64,000 bases of DNA from Geodermatophilus normandii. Its GTDB lineage: Bacteria > Actinomycetota > Actinomycetes > Mycobacteriales > Geodermatophilaceae. Shown here in pieces: positions 29,812 to 42,486 of the stretch. Under the pieces are notes generated by a model, which was not told where the DNA came from, made no database searches, and worked only from the letters and a program-made list of their open reading frames with translations. A program made the translations under genes and the position numbers. Where the stretch lies: assembly GCF_003182485.1 (NCBI RefSeq), contig NZ_QGTX01000001.1:1942001-2006000 (forward strand). The letters are read 5' to 3'. Each line of letters begins with the position of its first letter. Within the stretch, counting starts at the first letter, position 1.

Positions 29812-30546
29812 GTGATCGACGACAGGATGCGCGGCCCGGGCCACGGGGCCACGACCGTGTGGGTGTACGACGAGCGCCGCCGGGTCCGGGACGACGTCGC
29901 CGCCCGCCTGGTGGCCCTGCCCTTCGTGGGCCGGGTCGAGGTCGTCGGGGACGCCGCCGCGCTCGTGCAGCGCCTGGCCACCCGGCAGCCCGACGTGCTG
30001 CTGGTCGGCACGCAGCGCGCCGTGGACACCGGCCTGACCGTGGCCACCCAGGTGATCCGGAACCACCCGGGTGTCCCCGTGCTGGTGCTCGGTGCTCCCG
30101 ACGACGCCGAGACGGTCCGCGCCGCGGTCGCCGTCGGGGCCCGCGGGTACCTCCGCTGGGACGCCAGCGCCCTGGAGATGGGCCTGGGCCTGTCCCGGGT
30201 GGGGCTGCGCGCCGACGGCCGTCCGCCGCAGCCCTCGCCCGCCCCGGTGCCGCTGGCCTCGGTCGGTGCGCCCGCCCCCGCCTGGGCCACGCCGCTCAAC
30301 GGCGCCGGTCCCCGCGCGGTCAGCACGACCGTCCGCGAGGCGCCGCCCGCCGTCACCCTGTCCATGCGCGAGATGCAGGTGCTCACCGGCATGAGCCAGG
30401 GCAAGAGCAACGCCCAGATCGGCCGCGAGCTCTACCTCTCCGAGGACACGATCAAGACCCACGCGCGCCGGCTGTTCCGCAAGCTCGGCGCCAAGGACCG
30501 CGCCGAGGCGGTCGCGACGGGCTTCCGCCGCGGCATGATGAGCTGA
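29812..30546 (+). CDS. bldM: BldM-like orphan response regulator, degenerate receiver
   Basis: The 244-residue protein ends in a LuxR/FixJ HTH: VTLSMREMQVLTGMSQGKSN, AQIGRELYLSEDTIKTHARR, LFRKLGAKDRAEAVATGFRR. This closely resembles Streptomyces BldM, and whiD next door supports orthology. The receiver-like part (about 18-125) lacks the phosphoacceptor: the strand reads PDVLLVGTQ where Asp is expected. It therefore probably works without phosphorylation. An Ala/Pro linker joins the domains. GTG 29812 follows GAGGAG; the frame extends upstream to 29704. The 246-base divergent gap to whiB3 holds a GTGATCAC palindrome but no promoter I can assign. Confidence 0.82.
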   Translation: MIDDRMRGPGHGATTVWVYDERRRVRDDVAARLVALPFVGRVEVVGDAAALVQRLATRQPDVLLVGTQRAVDTGLTVATQVIRNHPGVPVLVLGAPDDAETVRAAVAVGARGYLRWDASALEMGLGLSRVGLRADGRPPQPSPAPVPLASVGAPAPAWATPLNGAGPRAVSTTVREAPPAVTLSMREMQVLTGMSQGKSNAQIGRELYLSEDTIKTHARRLFRKLGAKDRAEAVATGFRRGMMS

Positions 30547-30552
30547 GCCCGA

Positions 30553-30609
30553 CGAGCACGCGCCGAGGGCCCCCTCCGGACGCCGGAGGGGGCCCTCGGC
30601 GCGTGCTCG
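30553..30609. terminator. 27-bp perfect bidirectional terminator hairpin
   Basis: Bases 30553-30579 pair without mismatch with 30583-30609 around the loop acg. It sits between the convergent bldM and DUF5319 genes, starting six bases after the bldM stop. Confidence 0.88.
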
Positions 30610-30634
30610 GGGTGCGGGGCAGCGGGGTCCGCGT

Positions 30635-32774
<2,140 letters not shown>

Positions 32775-32775
32775 C

Positions 32776-33911
32776 GTGCCCGCCCGCGACACCGTCGAGA
32801 TCGGCCTCAACCGCTTCGCCCGCCGGGGCTACGACCTCGACGAGGTCTCGATCGTCCCGTCCCGCCGCACCCGCGACGTCGACGACGTCTCCACGGCGTG
32901 GCAGATCGACGCCTTCCGGTTCGACATCCCGCTGGTCACCAGCCCCAGCGACGCCGTCGTCAGCCCGGCGACGGCGATCGCCGTCGGGCAGGCCGGCGGC
33001 CTCGGCGTGCTCAACGCCGAGGGGCTGTGGGCCCGCTACGAGGACCCGCTGCCGGTGTACCGGCAGCTGCGCGAGGCCGGCGCCGAGGCGCCGCCGCCGG
33101 TGTCGCTGCTGCAGCAGGTCTACTGCGAGCCGGTCAAGCCCGACCTGGTCACCGCCCGCATCAAGGAGATGCAGGCCGCCGGGGTGACGACGGCGGTGCG
33201 CGTCTCGCCGCAGCACACCGAGCAGCTCGCGCCCGCGGCGCTCGCCGCCGGCGTGGACCTGCTGGTCATCCAGGGCACGATCGTCTCCGCCGAGCACGTG
33301 ACCACCCAGGGCGCGGCGCTCAACCTCAAGTCCTTCATCGCCGACCTCGACGTCCCGGTGATCGTGGGCGGCGCGGCCAACTACACGACGGCGCTGCACC
33401 TCATGCGCACCGGCGCGGCCGGCGTGATCGTCGGCGTGGGTGCCGACAGCTTCTCCACCGGGGACGCCGTCATGGGCATCCGCGTGCCGCTGGCGAGCGC
33501 GATCGCCGACGCCGCGGCCGCCCGTCGCGACTACCTCGACGAGACAGGTGGCCGGTACGTGCACGTCATCGCCAACGGGCGGATCGAGACCAGCGGCGCG
33601 ATCGCGCGGGCGCTGGCCTGCGGCGCCGACGCCGTGCAGCTCGGCGAGCCGCTGCGCGCGGCACGGGAGGCCCCGGCCGGCGGCGTGTGGTGGGACTCGG
33701 TGGCCGCCCACCCCCGGCTGCCGCGCGGCGGCACGTCGGCGCCGGTCCGGGCGTCGGGGTCGCTGGAGCAGCTGCTGCTCGGCCCGGCCGAGACCGCCGA
33801 CGGCCGGACCAACCTCTTCGGCGCGCTGCGCCGCACGATGGCCAAGACCGGCTACCGCGACCTCAAGGAGTTCCAGCGCGTGGACCTCGTCATCGGTGGC
33901 CGGCCGGACTG

Positions 33912-33912
<1 letters not shown>
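32776..33912 (+). CDS. guaB3: GuaB3 family IMPDH-related protein
   Basis: The 378-residue protein is a TIM barrel of the IMPDH/GMP reductase family without CBS domains. It has [60 protein letters not shown] and [19 protein letters not shown]. The loop that carries the catalytic Cys in IMPDH reads [19 protein letters not shown], with no cysteine. Catalysis like that of GuaB therefore looks impossible, and the role of actinobacterial GuaB3 is unclear. GTG 32776 follows guaB, and the stop overlaps guaA. Confidence 0.94.
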
Positions 33913-35474
<1,562 letters not shown>

Positions 35475-35587
35475 CTCCCCTCGACGGCCGCCGCTCCTCC
35501 GGTCACGCGGGGTCACGCCGCGCGGTGTGACCCGCGCCACTTCCGGCGGTCGCGGTGACCGCGTCCTCGCCGGTCACCGGCCGGGGT

Positions 35588-35593
35588 TAGCGT
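35588..35593 (+). promoter_or_regulatory. possible -10 element, sugar dehydrogenase gene
   Basis: TAGCGT lies 49 bases before ATG 35643. The 168-base gap after guaA also holds an imperfect inverted repeat (gcggggtcac near 35508 with gtgtgacccgc near 35525) that may terminate guaA. Confidence 0.35.
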
Positions 35594-35642
35594 TCCCGCC
35601 CCCCGGGCCACCCGTGGCCCGGGGTGGACACGGGGAGTGGCC

Positions 35643-38444
35643 ATGGTGCTCGGGATGCGGCAGCTGCGGCGGACGGCGCACGCGGCGGGGGTGGTGGCCG
35701 CCGCCCTCCTGCTGGTGGCCGCGGCGTGCCTGGCGGTCGTCCTGCCGTCCGCGACACCGGCGGCGGCCGCGCCCCAGCCGGGCTTCAGCGACACCACGGC
35801 CTTCAGCGGCCTGGTCAACCCGACGGCGGTCCGCTTCGCCCCGGACGGGCGGGTCTTCGTCGCCGAGAAGCGCGGCACCGTGCAGATGTACGACGGGCTG
35901 GGCGACACCACGCCCACCCGGATCGCCGACCTGCGCACCGAGGTCCACAACTTCTGGGACCGCGGGCTCCTCGGGCTGGCGGTCGACCCGGGGTTCCCGA
36001 CCCGGCCGTACCTCTACGCGCTGTACACCTTCGACGGCCCGGTCGGCGGCACCGCGCCCCGCTGGGGGACGGCCGGCGCCGACAGCGACCCCTGCCCCAA
36101 CCCGCCGGGAGCCACGAGCGACGGCTGCGTGGTCAGCGCCAAGCTCGTCAAGCTCACGCTGACGGGGACGAGCACGACCAAGCAGGACCTGGTGCACGAC
36201 TGGTGCCAGCAGTACCCGAGCCACAGCATCGGTGACCTGGTCTTCGGCCGGGACGGTGCGCTCTACGCCTCCGGGGGCGACGGCGCCAGCTTCGACTTCG
36301 CCGACTACGGCCAGGACGGCAACCCGGTCAACCCGTGTGGCGACCCGCCCGGCGGGGTGGGCGGTGCGATGACCCCGCCGACCGCGCAGGGCGGCGCCCT
36401 GCGGTCCCAGGACCTGCTCACCACCGGGGACCCGGTCACCCTCGACGGCACCGTGATCCGGGTCTCGCCGGACACCGGCGAGGCCCTGCCGGACAACCCG
36501 AACGCGGCGTCCGCCGACGCCAACGCCCGGCGGATCGTGGCCTTCGGCCTGCGCAACCCCTTCCGGCTCACCCAGCGCCCGGGCACCGACGAGATCTGGA
36601 TCGGCGACGTCGGCTGGGGCTCCTGGGAGGAGCTCGACCGGCTGGTCACGCCGACCGCCCGTCCGACGAACTTCGGCTGGCCCTGCTACGAGGGCGACGG
36701 CCGCCAGGGCGCCTACGACGGCCTCGACCTCAAGGTCTGCGAGGACCTCTACGCCCAGGGCGCCGGCGCCGTCACCGCGCCGTACTTCCCCTACCGGCAC
36801 GGGCAGCCGCTCAACGCCAACGACAACTGCCAGGTCACCGCCGGGTCGTCGACGTCGGGCCTGTCGTTCTCCTTCTACTCGGGCGGGCCGTACCCGGCCG
36901 AGTACGACGGGGCGCTGTTCTTCTCCGACTACTCGCGCAACTGCATCTGGGTGATGACCAAGGGCACCGACGGGCTGCCCGACCGGGTGAAGGCGCGTCC
37001 CTTCGTCACCGCTGCCGCCGGCCCGGTCGACCTGGAGATCTCGCCCCAGGGCGAGCTGTTCTACGCGGACCTCAACGGCGGGACCGTCCGCCGGGTCGTC
37101 TACGGCACCAGCGGGCCGACGACGTGCCCGGCGGGTCAGTACCTCGCGGAGTACTTCAACGACAAGACGCTGACGGGCACGCCCGCGGTCACCACCTGTG
37201 AGGCGGCGCCGCTGTCCCACGACTGGGGGACCGGTGCACCGGCGGGCGTGGGCCCGGACAACTTCTCCGCGCGCTGGACCGGCACCTTCGACTTCGCCGC
37301 CGGGGACACCACGTTCACCGCCGTCAGCGACGACGGGATCCGGGTCTTCGTCGACGGGACGCCGGTGATCGACCAGTGGCGGGACCAGGCGGCCACCACC
37401 TTCACCGGCACCAGACAGCTGACCGCCGGACCCCACCAGGTGCGGGTGGAGTGGTTCGAGACAGGCGGCGACGCCGTGGCGAAGCTGGACTGGGCCACCA
37501 CCGGACCGGTGACCGGTGACCCGGTTCCGCAGATCACCACCCCGGCCGCGGGCACGACATGGCAGGTCGGGGAGACGATCTCCTTCTCCGGCTCGGCGAC
37601 CGACGGCGCCGGTCAACCCCTGCCGGCGAGCGCGCTCACCTGGGAGATGGTGCTGAAGCACTGCCCCGACGCCTGCCACGACCACCCGCTGCAGTCCTGG
37701 TCGGGGGTGGCCAGCGCCTCCATCGCCGCACCGGACCACGAGTACCCCGCCCACCTGCAGCTGCGGCTCACGGCCCGGGACACCGCCGGGCGCACGGCCA
37801 CGGTGACGCGGGACCTGCAGCCGCGGACGGTGCAGGTCACGGTGGCCACCCAGCCCGCCGGTCTGCAGGCCACCCTGGGCTCGAGGACGGCGGCCACCCC
37901 GTTCACCGCGACGCTCATCGTCGGTGCGACCACCAGCCTGTCCGCACCGTCGCCGCAGACGTCGGGCGGGACCCTCCAGGAGTTCGCCTCGTGGTCCGAC
38001 GGCGGGGCGCAGACCCACCAGGTCACCGTGGGCGCGACCGCGGTCACCTACACGGCGACCTACCGGGCCACCTGCGCGGCCGGCCAGTACCGGGCGCAGT
38101 ACTTCGCCAACCGGACCCTGTCGGGGACCCCGGCGTCGACCGGGTGCGAGGCCGCCCCGCTGGACCGCAACTGGGGGGCCGGCGCAGCGCCCGGGACGGG
38201 GCAGAACAACTTCTCGGCGCGCTGGACCGGCGTCTTCTCCTTCTCCGCCGGGGCCCACGTGCTCACCGCGACCGCTGACGAGGGGATCCGGGTGTACGTC
38301 GACGGGGTGCTGAGGATCGACCGCTGGGCGACCGGCGGGACGGGCTCGTGGACCCTCGACCAGCTCCAGACGGGGACGCACGAGATCCGCGTCGAGTACT
38401 TCGAGAAGACGGGGGCGGCGTCGGCCCGGGTGACCTGGACCTGA
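35643..38444 (+). CDS. secreted PQQ-type sugar dehydrogenase with two PA14 domains
   Basis: The 933-residue protein has a signal peptide (about 1-43, Arg-rich start, long Ala/Val/Leu core, cleavage near TPAAAA). Residues about 46-490 form a glucose/sorbosone dehydrogenase beta-propeller: LVNPTAVRFAPDGRVFVAEK, RGLLGLAVDPGF, IVAFGLRNPFRL, GDVGWGSWEELDRL. PA14 domains lie at about 494-622 and 810-933 (DNFSARWTGTFDF, DDGIRVFVDGTPVIDQWR; NNFSARWTGVFSF, DEGIRVYVDGVLRIDRW). An Ig-like stretch separates them. It probably oxidises or binds extracellular polysaccharide sugars. ATG 35643 follows GGGGAG; GTG 35637 is possible. Confidence 0.87.
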   Translation: MVLGMRQLRRTAHAAGVVAAALLLVAAACLAVVLPSATPAAAAPQPGFSDTTAFSGLVNPTAVRFAPDGRVFVAEKRGTVQMYDGLGDTTPTRIADLRTEVHNFWDRGLLGLAVDPGFPTRPYLYALYTFDGPVGGTAPRWGTAGADSDPCPNPPGATSDGCVVSAKLVKLTLTGTSTTKQDLVHDWCQQYPSHSIGDLVFGRDGALYASGGDGASFDFADYGQDGNPVNPCGDPPGGVGGAMTPPTAQGGALRSQDLLTTGDPVTLDGTVIRVSPDTGEALPDNPNAASADANARRIVAFGLRNPFRLTQRPGTDEIWIGDVGWGSWEELDRLVTPTARPTNFGWPCYEGDGRQGAYDGLDLKVCEDLYAQGAGAVTAPYFPYRHGQPLNANDNCQVTAGSSTSGLSFSFYSGGPYPAEYDGALFFSDYSRNCIWVMTKGTDGLPDRVKARPFVTAAAGPVDLEISPQGELFYADLNGGTVRRVVYGTSGPTTCPAGQYLAEYFNDKTLTGTPAVTTCEAAPLSHDWGTGAPAGVGPDNFSARWTGTFDFAAGDTTFTAVSDDGIRVFVDGTPVIDQWRDQAATTFTGTRQLTAGPHQVRVEWFETGGDAVAKLDWATTGPVTGDPVPQITTPAAGTTWQVGETISFSGSATDGAGQPLPASALTWEMVLKHCPDACHDHPLQSWSGVASASIAAPDHEYPAHLQLRLTARDTAGRTATVTRDLQPRTVQVTVATQPAGLQATLGSRTAATPFTATLIVGATTSLSAPSPQTSGGTLQEFASWSDGGAQTHQVTVGATAVTYTATYRATCAAGQYRAQYFANRTLSGTPASTGCEAAPLDRNWGAGAAPGTGQNNFSARWTGVFSFSAGAHVLTATADEGIRVYVDGVLRIDRWATGGTGSWTLDQLQTGTHEIRVEYFEKTGAASARVTWT

Positions 38445-38445
38445 C

Positions 38446-39138
38446 TCACGACCCCCGGACGGCGTGCGCGTCCGGGGGCGGGGTGCCGTAGAGGGCGGGG
38501 TCGCGCTCGGGCGCCGTCTCGGGAGTGAGGTCGGCGGCCTCGATGCGGTCCCACCGGAACCAGCGCGGGGCGTCGCGCTCGCGACACCAGCCGACCAGGT
38601 ACCAGCGGTCGCCGGTGCGGGCGAGCAGGTGCGGCTCCACCCGCCGCCGCGACGTCGTCCCCCGGCGGTCGCGGTAGGTGATCGCGACGACGCGGCGGCT
38701 CGCCAGCGCCTGCTCCACCACCGGCGCCGGGTCGGGGCGGTCGTGTACGCCGGAGCGCACCCACACCCGCCCGCCGAGCCGCTCGGCCTCCGCCCGGGCC
38801 TGCGGGCCGAGGACGTCGAGCACCTTCGCCAGCGCCGCGCGGCCGTCGACGGCGAACGGCGCGTCCCGCATGCCGGCCAGCGCCACCGCGACCGCGACGG
38901 CCTGTGCCGGCGTCAGGTTCACCGGCGGGAGCGTGGCCGCGGCGTCGAGGACGTAGCCGCCGCCGGGACCCGAGCTCGCCCAGATCGGGATCCCGGCCTG
39001 CTGCAGCGCGCCGACGTCGCGCTTGACGGTGCGGGGCGAGACCTCCAGCCACGCCGCGAGCCGCTGCGCCGTCCGCCCGCGCGGTCCGGCGCGGCGCAGC
39101 TCCTCGGTGAGCGCGTGCAGCCGGTCGGTGCGGTTCAC
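38446..39138 (-). CDS. HTH/WYL-domain transcriptional regulator
   Basis: The 230-residue protein has an N-terminal winged helix (RLHALTEELRRAGPRGRTAQ, then AAWLEVSPRTVKRDVGALQQ) and a C-terminal WYL domain (VVAITYRDRRGTTSRRRVEP, LLARTGDRWYLVGWCRERDA). It resembles YafY-type regulators that sense nucleic acid or small ligands. GTG 39138 is supported by family length. It is divergent from a hydrolase gene across a 64-base gap with a perfect inverted repeat, a likely operator for this protein. Confidence 0.9.
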   Translation of the reverse strand: MNRTDRLHALTEELRRAGPRGRTAQRLAAWLEVSPRTVKRDVGALQQAGIPIWASSGPGGGYVLDAAATLPPVNLTPAQAVAVAVALAGMRDAPFAVDGRAALAKVLDVLGPQARAEAERLGGRVWVRSGVHDRPDPAPVVEQALASRRVVAITYRDRRGTTSRRRVEPHLLARTGDRWYLVGWCRERDAPRWFRWDRIEAADLTPETAPERDPALYGTPPPDAHAVRGS

Positions 39139-39157
39139 GCACCGGATCGTCGCAGGA

Positions 39158-39183
39158 GTCGGTGACAGGACGGTGTCACCGAC
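39158..39183. promoter_or_regulatory. operator between WYL regulator and hydrolase
   Basis: GTCGGTGACA (39158-39167), six bases, TGTCACCGAC (39174-39183) is a perfect 10-bp inverted repeat centred between two divergent start codons. It is the obvious binding site for the WYL regulator and could repress both genes. Confidence 0.75.
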
Positions 39184-39202
39184 CCGCTGCCACCGTGGCT
39201 GC

Positions 39203-39787
39203 ATGGCGACCGTCGCGCTCTTCCACTCCGTCCTCGGCGTCCGGGAGGGCGTCACCGATGCCGCCGCCCGGCTGCGGGCCGCCGGGCACCAGGTCCTCGT
39301 CGTCGACCAGTACGACGGGCGGGTCTTCGACGACTACGGCACCGCCGGCGCCCACGTCGAGGAGGTCGGCTTCCCGGCGCTGATGGCGCGGGCGGCCGAC
39401 GCCGTCGGCGGCCTGCCCGACGGGTTCGTGGCCGCCGGCTTCTCCAACGGCGCCGGGATGGCCGAGCACGTGGCCACGCAGCGCCGGGTCAGCGGCGTGC
39501 TGCTGGTCTCCGGGGCGCTGCCGATGGCCGTCCTCGGGGCGCCGTCCTGGCCGGCCGGGCTGCCCGCGCAGCTGCACCGGGCGACCGGCGACCCGTTCCG
39601 GTCCGAGGAGTGGGACCGGGCGTTCGCCGACGACGTGGCCGCCGCCGGAGGAGAGCTCGAGGTGCTCGAGTACCCGGTCGAGGGGCACCTGTTCACCGAC
39701 CCGGGCCTGCCCGCCGAGTACGACCCGGAGGCCACCGAGCGGCTGTGGCGGGAGGCGCTGGCCTTCGTCGGCCGGGTCGCCGGCTGA
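39203..39787 (+). CDS. dienelactone hydrolase-family protein
   Basis: The 194-residue alpha/beta hydrolase has VALFHSVLGVREGVTDAAAR, the nucleophile elbow VAAGFSNGAGMAEHV, the acid region HRATGDPF and the His in VEGHLFTDPG. Classical dienelactone hydrolases use Cys; here the nucleophile position is Ser. The substrate is unknown. Expression is probably controlled by the adjacent WYL regulator. Confidence 0.85.
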   Translation: MATVALFHSVLGVREGVTDAAARLRAAGHQVLVVDQYDGRVFDDYGTAGAHVEEVGFPALMARAADAVGGLPDGFVAAGFSNGAGMAEHVATQRRVSGVLLVSGALPMAVLGAPSWPAGLPAQLHRATGDPFRSEEWDRAFADDVAAAGGELEVLEYPVEGHLFTDPGLPAEYDPEATERLWREALAFVGRVAG

Positions 39788-39822
39788 GGACGCACCGACC
39801 ACGCACCACCACGCACGACCAC

Positions 39823-39865
39823 GCACGAGGGCCCGGGGAGCTCCTCGCTCCCCGGGCCCTCGTGC
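39823..39865. terminator. bidirectional terminator, 18-bp stem
   Basis: GCACGAGGGCCCGGGGAG (39823-39840) pairs perfectly with 39848-39865 around the loop ctcctcg, between convergent genes. Just upstream (about 39798-39828) a 10-bp unit accacgcacc/g is repeated three times. Confidence 0.85.
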
Positions 39866-39882
39866 GGATCCGCCCCGTGCGG

Positions 39883-40179
39883 TCAGCCGCGCCTGCGGCG
39901 CACCCTGCGCAGCTCGCTCACCATCAGCGCCACGCCGACGCCGACCAGGACCAGCCACAGCAGCCCGCCGTCGGCCAGGAAGCCGAGCGGCACGGTCACC
40001 CCGGCGAGGAAGACCAGCGCCAGGAGGACGAAGGCGACGCCGGGCACCAGGGCCACCAGGTCGACGCGCCGCCGCGGCTGCTCGACGGGCAGGAGGGTGG
40101 AGCCGTGCTGCCAGTCCTCGGCCAGCGCGCGCTCCTGCCAGGCGGTCGGGGTGGTGGGGAACTCGCTGTAGTCAGGCAC
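39883..40179 (-). CDS. small two-helix membrane protein
   Basis: The 98-residue protein has a soluble N-terminal part with three Trp/Tyr-containing turns (FPTTPTAWQERALAEDWQHG) and two hydrophobic helices at about 40-62 and 68-88, ending in a basic RRVRRRRG tail. It starts eight bases inside the 3' end of the PspC gene, so the two are coupled. Function unknown; perhaps part of an envelope stress module. Confidence 0.75.
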   Translation of the reverse strand: MPDYSEFPTTPTAWQERALAEDWQHGSTLLPVEQPRRRVDLVALVPGVAFVLLALVFLAGVTVPLGFLADGGLLWLVLVGVGVALMVSELRRVRRRRG

Positions 40180-41056
40180 GGGACACCTCCAGGTCGCCGA
40201 CCCCGTGGTCGATCGTCAGGACGAACTCGGGCTCGTCGTCGCCACCCGGAGCGCGGGAGTAGCCGCCGTCGCTCTGGCCGAAGACGTCGGACTCGCCGAT
40301 GCCCCTGTCGAGGACGACGCGCACGTCGGCGTCGGCGGGGACCTCGACGTCGAGGTCGCCGGCGCCCATCTCGATGCGGACCTCGAGCGGCTCGTCGACG
40401 TCGTCGACGTCGACGCGGGACAGGTCGACGTCCATGTCACCGGCACCCAGGCGGTAGACCGGGCGGACGTCCTCGGCGGTGGCCGGCCGGTACTCCCGGT
40501 CCCCGAAGCCACCCCCCGGCCCGTCCCCGTCCCACGCGGGGACCGACGAGGTGAACAGCAGCGCCAGCGTGAGCACCGAGCCCAGCGCGATCAGCCCGCC
40601 GCGCGGCGCCCGGGCTCGGGTCACGGCCGAGGCGACGAGCCCCAGGCCCACGACCAGGAGCGCGGTGGCCAGGAAGCCGCGGGGACCGACGTCGAGGTCG
40701 GTGTAGCGGGTCACCAGGACCATCAGCCCGACGGCGATGAGCAGGCCCGCGACGGTCAGCCCGGCGACGGGGGAGCGCGGTCCGGCCGGCTCGGCGGGCG
40801 TGCCGTCGACGGTGGTGCGGCGCGGGGCCCTCGGCATGAGCAGGAGGAGCAGCACGTAGACGAGGACGCCGGTGCCGCCGGCGAGGGTCAGCGCGACGAA
40901 GCCGACACGCCACAGCAGCGGGTCGACGCCGCTGTACTCGGCCAGCCCGCCGGCGACGCCGCCGACCATCCTGTCGCTGCGGCTGCGCCGGAGCGTGGGC
41001 CGGACGGGTGGCGGGGGCTCGAGGGACGGTGCGGGGGGAGGGAACGGGGCGGTCAT
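40172..41056 (-). CDS. PspC-domain membrane protein with LiaF-like C-terminus
   Basis: The 294-residue protein starts with a Pro-rich stretch, then a PspC domain (about 22-78: RRSRSDRMVGGVAGGLAEYS, VDPLLWRVGFVALTLAGGTG). Further membrane helices follow to about 175. The acidic C-terminal part (RLGAGDMDVDLSRVDVDDVD, EMGAGDLDVEVPADADVRVV) has the repeating beta pattern of LiaF/toast-rack sensors. Together with the divergent kinase-regulator pair it suggests a LiaFSR-like envelope stress system. ATG 41056 is chosen. Confidence 0.85.
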   Translation of the reverse strand: MTAPFPPPAPSLEPPPPVRPTLRRSRSDRMVGGVAGGLAEYSGVDPLLWRVGFVALTLAGGTGVLVYVLLLLLMPRAPRRTTVDGTPAEPAGPRSPVAGLTVAGLLIAVGLMVLVTRYTDLDVGPRGFLATALLVVGLGLVASAVTRARAPRGGLIALGSVLTLALLFTSSVPAWDGDGPGGGFGDREYRPATAEDVRPVYRLGAGDMDVDLSRVDVDDVDEPLEVRIEMGAGDLDVEVPADADVRVVLDRGIGESDVFGQSDGGYSRAPGGDDEPEFVLTIDHGVGDLEVSRA

Positions 41057-41181
41057 GGCACAGAGCGTCCCCATCCGGCGTCGTCCGCGACATCGGGGAA
41101 GGCCCCCATCCGACCCTGGTCCTGCCCGTCCGGGGTCTTCCCGGTACCGGGCGGGGGCGCTGCGGTGCGACGATCGGTGCC

Positions 41182-42486
41182 GTGACGAGGACGGCGCCCA
41201 TCCCGGGCGGGACGCCGGCCGGTGCTGCGCCGCCGGCCGGTCCCGTCGTCGTGCCCACGACGGCCCCGGGGCTCCCCGGGGCCGCCCCCGCGGCGCCCCT
41301 CGCGTCCACGGGGGCGACGTCGGTGGTGACGGCGGTGCCGGACGGCCGCCCGCCGCTGGTGCGCCCGCGGTCGGGGCGGCTGCTGGCCGGCGTGGCGGCG
41401 GGGACGGCGGCGCACCTGCGCACCGACCCGCTCGTCGTCCGCGCGGCGTTCGTCGTCCTCGCGGTGACCGGCATCGGCGTCGTCGCCTACGCGGTGCTGT
41501 GGTTCTTCGTGCCGCTGGGCGAGGTCGCCCCCGACGCCACGCGCCGGCCCAGCCGCCGGCAGGCCGTCGGGCTGGCCTTCTTCGGCCTCGGCGCGCTCGT
41601 GCTGGTCACCAACCTGGCCACCTGGGGCAACAACGACCTCATCGCCCCGCTGCTGCTGGTCGGCGGTGGGCTCGCCGTCATCTGGCGGCAGCTGGACACC
41701 GACAGCACCCTCGCCCGCCCCGGGGTCCGGTGGGTGCTCGCCGGCGGCGCGGTGCTCGCCGCACTCGGCCTGGTGCTGCTGCTGGCCACCACGGGGCAGC
41801 TGGCCGCCGCCCGCAACGGCTTCGTCGCCACGATCGTCATCCTGGTCGGCGTCGTGCTGGCCACGGCGCCGTTCTGGCGGCGGCTGCTCGACTCGCGCGA
41901 GGCCGAGCGCACCGCGCGCGTCCGCTCGGAGGAGCGGGCCGCGGTCGCCGCGCACCTGCACGACTCGGTGCTGCAGACGCTCGCGCTCATCCAGCGGCAC
42001 TCCGGTGACCAGCAGGCGGTCGCGCGGCTGGCCCGCAGCCAGGAGCGCGAGCTGCGCAGCTGGCTCTACGAGCCGGCGTCGTCGGCCGGCGGCGGCACCT
42101 GGGCGGCACTGGTCTCGCAGATGGTCGCCGAGGTGGAGGGCGACCACGCGCTCACCGTCGACCCGGTCGTCGTCGGCGACGCCCCGGTCGACGACGCGCT
42201 GGCCGCCCTCGGCGCGGCCACCCGCGAGGCGCTGCTCAACGCCGCCAAGCACTCCGGCGTGACCTCGGCCGACCTCTACACCGAGGTGGGCGCGCAGTCG
42301 GTGTCGGTGTACGTCCGCGACCGCGGCGCCGGGTTCGACCCGGGCACCGTCCCCGCCGACCGCCGCGGCCTGCGCGACTCGGTGACCGGCCGGCTGGCCC
42401 GCCTGGGCGGGACGGCGACGGTGCGCTCGGCACCCGGTGAGGGCACCGAGGTCGAGCTGGTGCTGCCGCGCGAGGCGGCCGCGTGA
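41182..42486 (+). CDS. PspC-domain sensor histidine kinase
   Basis: The 434-residue protein has a Pro/Ala-rich N-terminus, a PspC domain (about 58-115: RPRSGRLLAGVAAGTAAHLR, TDPLVVRAAFVVLAVTG), several membrane helices and a NarL-type kinase core. The dimerisation helix is VAAHLHDSVLQTLALIQRHS with phosphoacceptor His260. The ATPase domain has REALLNAAKHSGVTSADLY and VRDRGAGFDPGTVP. GTG 41182 follows a 125-base divergent gap in which I see no clear operator. The stop overlaps the response regulator. Confidence 0.92.
   Translation: MTRTAPIPGGTPAGAAPPAGPVVVPTTAPGLPGAAPAAPLASTGATSVVTAVPDGRPPLVRPRSGRLLAGVAAGTAAHLRTDPLVVRAAFVVLAVTGIGVVAYAVLWFFVPLGEVAPDATRRPSRRQAVGLAFFGLGALVLVTNLATWGNNDLIAPLLLVGGGLAVIWRQLDTDSTLARPGVRWVLAGGAVLAALGLVLLLATTGQLAAARNGFVATIVILVGVVLATAPFWRRLLDSREAERTARVRSEERAAVAAHLHDSVLQTLALIQRHSGDQQAVARLARSQERELRSWLYEPASSAGGGTWAALVSQMVAEVEGDHALTVDPVVVGDAPVDDALAALGAATREALLNAAKHSGVTSADLYTEVGAQSVSVYVRDRGAGFDPGTVPADRRGLRDSVTGRLARLGGTATVRSAPGEGTEVELVLPREAAA

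Noticed and set aside
39798..39828. 10-bp accacgcacc/g tandem repeat as a regulator-binding array
   Set aside because: It lies downstream of a stop codon and against a terminator; three short units in GC-rich DNA can arise by slippage.
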